A stretch of DNA of 9,651 nucleotides from CAVXYC01 sp046154735. Lineage in GTDB: Bacteria > Chloroflexota > UBA6077 > JACCZL01. Location: NCBI GenBank assembly GCA_046154735.1, contig JBJXFJ010000333.1, positions 1 through 9,651 on the forward strand. The letters are read 5' to 3'. Each line of letters opens with the position of its first letter. The first letter of the stretch is position 1. Shown here one piece after another: positions 6,567 through 9,651 of the stretch. The position numbers and the translations under genes are program-made. The notes under the pieces are model-generated. The model worked only from the letters and a program-made list of their open reading frames with translations, did not search any database and was not told the origin of the DNA.

Positions 6567-7334
6567 CTACGGGTGATTCAAAGCGTGGTACAGCCGGAGG
6601 CCATGAAGCGTCAGGTCAAGGTCAATACGATCCACAACCGTGGTGAGTGGTGCGATTACTGGTGCCAGACCGCCTGTTGCAATGACCATCGGGCTTCCCG
6701 ACATTTCATTCCGAAACCGACGCACCAGGCCTTCAACTAAACCCACATATCCAAACATTGCGCCAGACTGCACACTGGCTACGGTATTTGTACCGATCGC
6801 CTGCGCGGGCGGGATCAGCTCCACGGCGAAGAGTCGTGCGGCTCGGCTAACCAGCCCCTCCATCGCCGTGAGAAGACCAGGGGCAATAGCCGAGCCAAGT
6901 AGCTCACGATCCGCGGACACCGCGTCAAAGGTCGTTGCCGTGCCAAAGTCCACCACGATGGCGGGCGTGGAATGCAGCTCGGCCGCGGCCAACGCGTTGA
7001 CAATTCTATCAGCACCAACTTCACCCGGATTGTCGGCGCGCAAGTGAAGTGTGTTCGCTCCTCGAGCATTGACAACCACCGCCGGCGCATCAAGATGCTT
7101 CTCAGCGAGCTCCCGAAACGTCGTCACCAGCGAGGGCACCACGCTGGAGACACAGAGCCCCTGAACTTGATCCACGGTCATTGACCGGCGGGTGAGAAAG
7201 CCCTGCACCAGGACCGCGTATTCGTCCGCTGTCCGATCAGCCACCGTAGCCGCGCGCCAGCTTGCCACCAACCGCTCCCCCGCAAAAGCGCCGATCACAA
7301 TATTGGTGTTGCCAATGTCAACCGCTAGGAGCAT
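6567..7334 (-). CDS. coaX: Type III pantothenate kinase
   Basis: CoaX phosphorylates pantothenate with ATP, the first step of coenzyme A synthesis. The type III enzyme is unrelated to CoaA and is generally insensitive to CoA feedback inhibition. The 255-residue protein belongs to the acetate/sugar kinase-Hsp70-actin fold. It shows the phosphate motif VDIGNTN (5-11), the catalytic-base segment GADR (107-110, Asp109), the second nucleotide motif DFGTATTFDAVS (129-140), GSAIAPGL (147-154) and the adenosine motif IATGGLAP (218-225). Length and motif order are normal. The ATG at 7334 starts directly at the family N-terminus, but I see no good ribosome binding site before it. It lies downstream of a 331-bp gap that probably holds its promoter. 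coaBC, encoding the next two pathway steps, lies two genes further on. Confidence 0.95.
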   Translation of the reverse strand: MLLAVDIGNTNIVIGAFAGERLVASWRAATVADRTADEYAVLVQGFLTRRSMTVDQVQGLCVSSVVPSLVTTFRELAEKHLDAPAVVVNARGANTLHLRADNPGEVGADRIVNALAAAELHSTPAIVVDFGTATTFDAVSADRELLGSAIAPGLLTAMEGLVSRAARLFAVELIPPAQAIGTNTVASVQSGAMFGYVGLVEGLVRRFRNEMSGSPMVIATGGLAPVIAPLTTVVDRIDLDLTLHGLRLYHALNHP

Positions 7335-7366
7335 AAGGCCATCGTCATTTCGTTGGATGGACCAAA

Positions 7367-7372
7367 ATCATA
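7367..7372 (-). promoter_or_regulatory. Weak candidate -10 box for coaX
   Basis: TATGAT on the minus strand lies 32 nt before the coaX start and matches TATAAT at five of six positions. There is no acceptable -35 at 16-18 bp, so this is only a suggestion based on position in an otherwise gene-free region. Confidence 0.2.
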
Positions 7373-7394
7373 AGCAGCGAGATGGGTATGGAGC

Positions 7395-7421
7395 GCACCT
7401 GCCGTGTGAACACGGGGGTGC
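7395..7421 (-). other. Two-part RNA hairpin in the coaX leader
   Basis: The arms GCACC (7395-7399) and GGTGC (7417-7421) are complementary, as are CCGTG (7402-7406) and CACGG (7411-7415). They enclose a 4-nt loop and are separated by a small internal loop of two bases against one. No T tract lies next to it on either strand, so it is not a typical intrinsic terminator. It lies about 60 nt before the coaX start. Confidence 0.45.
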
Positions 7422-7665
7422 CGAATAACGGGCATGCACAAGCTTCTCTCACACCCCTGGGCACGGGGATGAAACGAGCTCTCGGCTGAGAATGGCCCGC
7501 GGATGCGATGAATAATCGAGTCAACGGCTTGGAGTGTAGCCTGAGCTCTCGTCTCTTCTCAATCTGTAATGGAGGTGAATGACGGATATTCAGCACAACA
7601 CGGACCACATTTCTTAGGAGGAGAAGGAGCAAGCGGTGAAGCGACTCGCATTTAGCATACACGGA

Positions 7666-8760
7666 TTACTCCGCGATAGTGCCTCCGCCCACCACCACGT
7701 CGTCCCAGTAAAACACGATAGCCTGGCCCGGGGTCACTGCCCGCTGAGGCGTCTCAAACTCAATGCGAGCACGGCCGTCAATGGCGGGGTACACCGTAGC
7801 AGGTGCCTCGGTGGCTCGATAGCGCAGCTTCGCGAGGACTCGTGTGGGCTTCTCAATCCCTGAGATTGCCACCCAGTTCAACTCATCCGCAATGCACTCG
7901 GCTCTCAGGAGCTGTTCCATAGGCCCAACCTGGACCACATTGAGCACGGGGTCGAGCTTCGTGACAAATCGCGGCTCACCGACGGCAATGCCGAGCCCGC
8001 GCCGCTGGCCCACGGTATGAAACGCAACACCGCGGTGCCGGCCCACCTCTTGTCCAGTCTCATCAACGATTGACCCATCGTTGATCGACTCAGGCGCGTA
8101 GCGCTCAATGAACTCCGTGTAACTACGGTACGGAACGAAGCAGATGTCCTGACTCTCGCCCTTCTCTGCAACTGGAAGCGCGAATCGGCGGGCCAGGTCT
8201 CGCACTTCTTCTTTCGATAGCTCACCGAGAGGCAGCATCGCGCGCGCCAATCGATCCTGAGTCATAACGTAGAGCACGTACGACTGATCCTTACTCAGAT
8301 CAGTCGCCTTACGCAGCAGCCAACGATCGCTGCTCACATCCTGCTCAATTCGCGCGTAGTGCCCGGTCGCAACGAGATCGGAGTTAAGAATCAGACCGCG
8401 CGCGAGCAGGGCATCGAACTTAATGAACTGATTGCAGCGAATACACGGGTTTGGCGTTCGACCCTGCTGGTACTGCTGGACAAAATCCTTGATGACTCGC
8501 TCACGAAACAAGTCACGCAAATTCAGTGTGAAGTGACGAATCCCCAGGAGATCTGCAACGCTCCGCGCATCTGCCACCGCACCCAGGGCACAGCAGGCAT
8601 CCTCGCGGTCCTGCTCGTCAATGCCCTCCAGCTCGGGCCAGACGTTGAGCGTAACACCCACCACGTCATAGCCCTGCTCCACAAGCAGGGCCGCGGTGAC
8701 GGAGCTATCTACCCCGCCACTCATACCCACAAGGACTCGCTGCTTGGACACTGAATTCAC
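7666..8760 (-). CDS. mnmA: tRNA-specific 2-thiouridylase MnmA
   Basis: MnmA adenylates C2 of wobble uridine 34 in tRNA-Lys, -Glu and -Gln and replaces the oxygen with sulfur relayed from a cysteine desulfurase. The 364-residue protein has the PP-loop SGGVDSS (14-20), the active-site segment NPCIRCN (104-110), the second cysteine in GESQDICF (Cys207), and the HTVGQRRGLGI motif (248-258) before the C-terminal beta-barrel. The E. coli catalytic Cys102 and Cys199 correspond to Cys109 and Cys207. E. coli Asp99 is replaced by Cys106, giving the C-X-X-C plus C form. The start is GTG: 8760 is the first start codon after an in-frame TGA, and a second GTG at 8751 is an alternative. The purines GAGAGAG upstream are a weak ribosome binding site and do not decide. 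It lies 163 bp after the mec-like gene. Confidence 0.95.
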   Translation of the reverse strand: MNSVSKQRVLVGMSGGVDSSVTAALLVEQGYDVVGVTLNVWPELEGIDEQDREDACCALGAVADARSVADLLGIRHFTLNLRDLFRERVIKDFVQQYQQGRTPNPCIRCNQFIKFDALLARGLILNSDLVATGHYARIEQDVSSDRWLLRKATDLSKDQSYVLYVMTQDRLARAMLPLGELSKEEVRDLARRFALPVAEKGESQDICFVPYRSYTEFIERYAPESINDGSIVDETGQEVGRHRGVAFHTVGQRRGLGIAVGEPRFVTKLDPVLNVVQVGPMEQLLRAECIADELNWVAISGIEKPTRVLAKLRYRATEAPATVYPAIDGRARIEFETPQRAVTPGQAIVFYWDDVVVGGGTIAE

Positions 8761-8923
8761 TCACTCTCTCTAACGGCAACACACGTTTGGCGACTCAACT
8801 GGCCAAGCATCATCAGTGCTTCACTCTTCCAGACCGGCTGGACCGGCCGTCTCCGGCAGTCAAGTGCCACGCTGGTCTTGTGCCCACCGCGCGGGCAGCG
8901 ACGCTTAGGTCAGCGAATCTACG
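8761..8923 (-). other. Spacer between mec-like gene and mnmA with small hairpins
   Basis: This 163-bp gap contains no ORF I can support. On the minus strand it can form GCCG-GAGA-CGGC (8857-8846), which has a GNRA-type tetraloop, and AAGCA/TGCTT with a 7-nt loop (8821-8805). GACCGGC occurs twice close together on the plus strand (8832-8838 and 8841-8847). No U tract or recognisable promoter was found. It may separate the cysM-mec transcript from mnmA or simply be a leader. Confidence 0.4.
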
Positions 8924-9358
8924 CTACCCGGCCAACCGCTCAGACTGGGGCTCCACATCTTCGAACACTTCCACGGCCTCTTCGCTCACTTCACCATCGT
9001 GAATCTTGAACGCTCGCATGGACGGGGCGCGGATATCCATCAGCGTCACGATGATGTAGTAGGCGTCCGGATAATGCGCGAATCGGATGTCCGTGGCAGA
9101 CGGATACGCCTGCGTATGGGTGTGGGAGTGGTAGATCGCGACAAGCTCGAGATCAGCATCGTCAATCTCCCGAAAGACGCGTAGAAGGTCTTTCGGATCG
9201 ATCTCATAACGTACTGCGCTCCGACTCTTGTTTGGGGTTGGGTACGCTTCTACGATGCGACCTTGGTGCCCTGCGAGTAAACCGCAGCCCTCATAGGGAC
9301 GCTCTCGGAGAAGCTGCTCAAACACCTTATCCTGCACGGATCGGGCAATCGAAACCAT
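8924..9358 (-). CDS. JAMM/MPN+ zinc metallopeptidase, Mec-like (CysO-cysteine peptidase type)
   Basis: The 144-residue protein is a single JAMM domain. Glu23 in RPYEGCGLL is the expected catalytic acid, and HSHTHTQAYPSATD (77-90) gives the H-X-H-X7-S-X2-D zinc motif with His77, His79, Ser87 and Asp90. In Mycobacterium tuberculosis the homologous Mec (Rv1334) cleaves cysteine from the C-terminus of the sulfur carrier CysO, after CysM has formed the CysO-cysteine adduct. The position here, directly after a cysM-like gene with a one-base TAATG overlap, supports the same role. The ATG at 9358 is used; 41 further codons are open upstream, but they read over the cysM end in another frame. No signal peptide or membrane segment is seen, so it is cytoplasmic. 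A general ubiquitin-like-protein peptidase role is the alternative. The carrier gene is not in the window. Confidence 0.88.
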   Translation of the reverse strand: MVSIARSVQDKVFEQLLRERPYEGCGLLAGHQGRIVEAYPTPNKSRSAVRYEIDPKDLLRVFREIDDADLELVAIYHSHTHTQAYPSATDIRFAHYPDAYYIIVTLMDIRAPSMRAFKIHDGEVSEEAVEVFEDVEPQSERLAG

Positions 9359-9651
9359 TACATCCAAGCCTTCCCGCGCAATTCTTCGGCCGCTTCCTCC
9401 ATCACCCCGGAGTATGCCCCAGTGCTCAAGTATTTCCAGCCACCATCGGCAAACAGTACCACGATGTTTGCCTGCTCGCACGTCTGCGATGCGCGGAGTG
9501 CCACGGATAGCGCGGCTCCAGAAGAGAGTCCGGCAAATATACCCTCACGCTGGGCCAGCTCCCGGACAAATTTGATCCCTTCCTCACCGCGCACCATGAT
9601 CTTGCGATCAAGAATATCCAGGTCCAGCACAGGCGGGATGAAGCCCTCATC
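9358..9651 (-). CDS. cysM: Cysteine synthase, CysM/CysK family (C-terminal part)
   Basis: Only the last 97 residues are inside the window; the gene continues past the right edge. The fragment is the C-terminal part of a PLP-dependent beta-replacement enzyme. It starts DEGFIPPVLD and contains REGIFAGLSSGAAL, the segment around the conserved Ser-rich loop after the PLP-binding lid, and FADGGWKYLSTGAY near the end. The GWKYLSTG form near the C-terminus resembles the mycobacterial CysM type, which uses O-phosphoserine and thiocarboxylated CysO, more than ordinary O-acetylserine sulfhydrylases. The following JAMM peptidase gene fits that. The catalytic lysine lies outside the window, so substrate choice cannot be judged. 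Its TAA overlaps the ATG of the next gene by one base, pointing to coupled expression. The family assignment is firm; the CysM subtype is an inference. Confidence 0.85.
   Translation of the reverse strand, partial: DEGFIPPVLDLDILDRKIMVRGEEGIKFVRELAQREGIFAGLSSGAALSVALRASQTCEQANIVVLFADGGWKYLSTGAYSGVMEEAAEELRGKAWM

Larger units (their letters stand above)
7335..7665 (-). other. Intergenic region mnmA-coaX, probable coaX leader
   Basis: This 331-bp gap holds no gene I can support. One frame is open on the minus strand (7662-7345), but its product is arginine- and leucine-rich with no motif. Visible structure includes a two-part hairpin at 7395-7421 (GCACC/GGTGC and CCGTG/CACGG, loop TGAA). There is a C4/G4 hairpin at 7454-7468, and a 9-bp direct repeat GAGCTCTCG at 7476-7484 and 7543-7551. 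No U tract follows the hairpins on the minus strand. A structured leader or regulator sites for coaX are possible, but no known riboswitch core is recognised. Confidence 0.5.

Noticed and set aside
7345..7662. Minus-strand ORF of 105 codons in the mnmA-coaX gap
   Set aside because: It has no ribosome binding site or recognisable domain and an odd Arg/Leu/Pro-rich composition. It runs through hairpins and repeats that look like leader DNA.
7636..7863. Plus-strand ORF of 75 codons with a good ribosome binding site (AAGGAG before GTG)
   Set aside because: Most of it is antisense to the 3' end of mnmA, its composition is that of a shadow frame, and it contains no motif. The purine-rich stretch is probably chance, although it is the best of the antisense candidates.
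9359..9481. N-terminal extension of the JAMM protein by 41 residues
   Set aside because: The extra residues overlap the conserved end of cysM in another frame and do not belong to the JAMM domain. The ATG at 9358 fits the one-base overlap.

Overview
The window is a compact block of bacterial housekeeping genes, all on the minus strand. In transcription order (high to low coordinates) it reads: cysM-like cysteine synthase (C-terminal end only), a JAMM/Mec-type metallopeptidase, mnmA, coaX, metE, coaBC, folP, folK and mnmE. The base composition is moderately GC-rich by eye. The organism is probably a member of the Chloroflexota or a related Gram-positive-type lineage. Three things suggest this: the cysM-mec pair, otherwise best known from actinobacteria; the presence of MnmE, which most actinobacteria lack; and a GGACGGA heptamer array of a kind I associate with Chloroflexota intergenic DNA. 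This placement is tentative, as no rRNA or other phylogenetic marker is present.

Layout from the right edge. cysM (9358-9651, cut by the window) overlaps mec (8924-9358) by one base. A 163-bp spacer with small hairpins leads to mnmA (7666-8760). A 331-bp gap without a convincing gene follows; it holds short repeats and a two-part hairpin and is probably the leader of coaX (6567-7334). metE (4173-6491) follows 75 bp after coaX with a strong ribosome binding site. The 126-bp metE-coaBC gap carries two heptamer arrays in inverted orientation, seven and five units, able to form a 35-bp stem. It also carries a possible -10 box placed as in leaderless genes, 6 nt before the GTG of coaBC (2835-4046). 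coaBC, folP (1967-2818), folK (1476-1970) and mnmE (89-1492) are tightly packed: a 16-bp gap, then 4-bp and 17-bp overlaps. They look like one translationally coupled operon. The left edge is a run of 23 C that may be a sequencing or assembly artefact.

The genes share a theme of sulfur, one-carbon and cofactor metabolism. CysM with the JAMM protease is expected to make cysteine from a thiocarboxylated carrier protein. MetE turns homocysteine plus methyl-folate into methionine. FolP and FolK build the folate skeleton. CoaX and CoaBC run the first three steps from pantothenate to 4'-phosphopantetheine, consuming cysteine. MnmA and MnmE modify tRNA wobble uridine with sulfur and with a folate-derived carbon. 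I see no mobile element, CRISPR array, tRNA, rRNA or clearly novel multigene system. The points most worth a second look are the inverted heptamer element, the possible leaderless start of coaBC, and two substitutions at normally conserved CoaC active-site positions.
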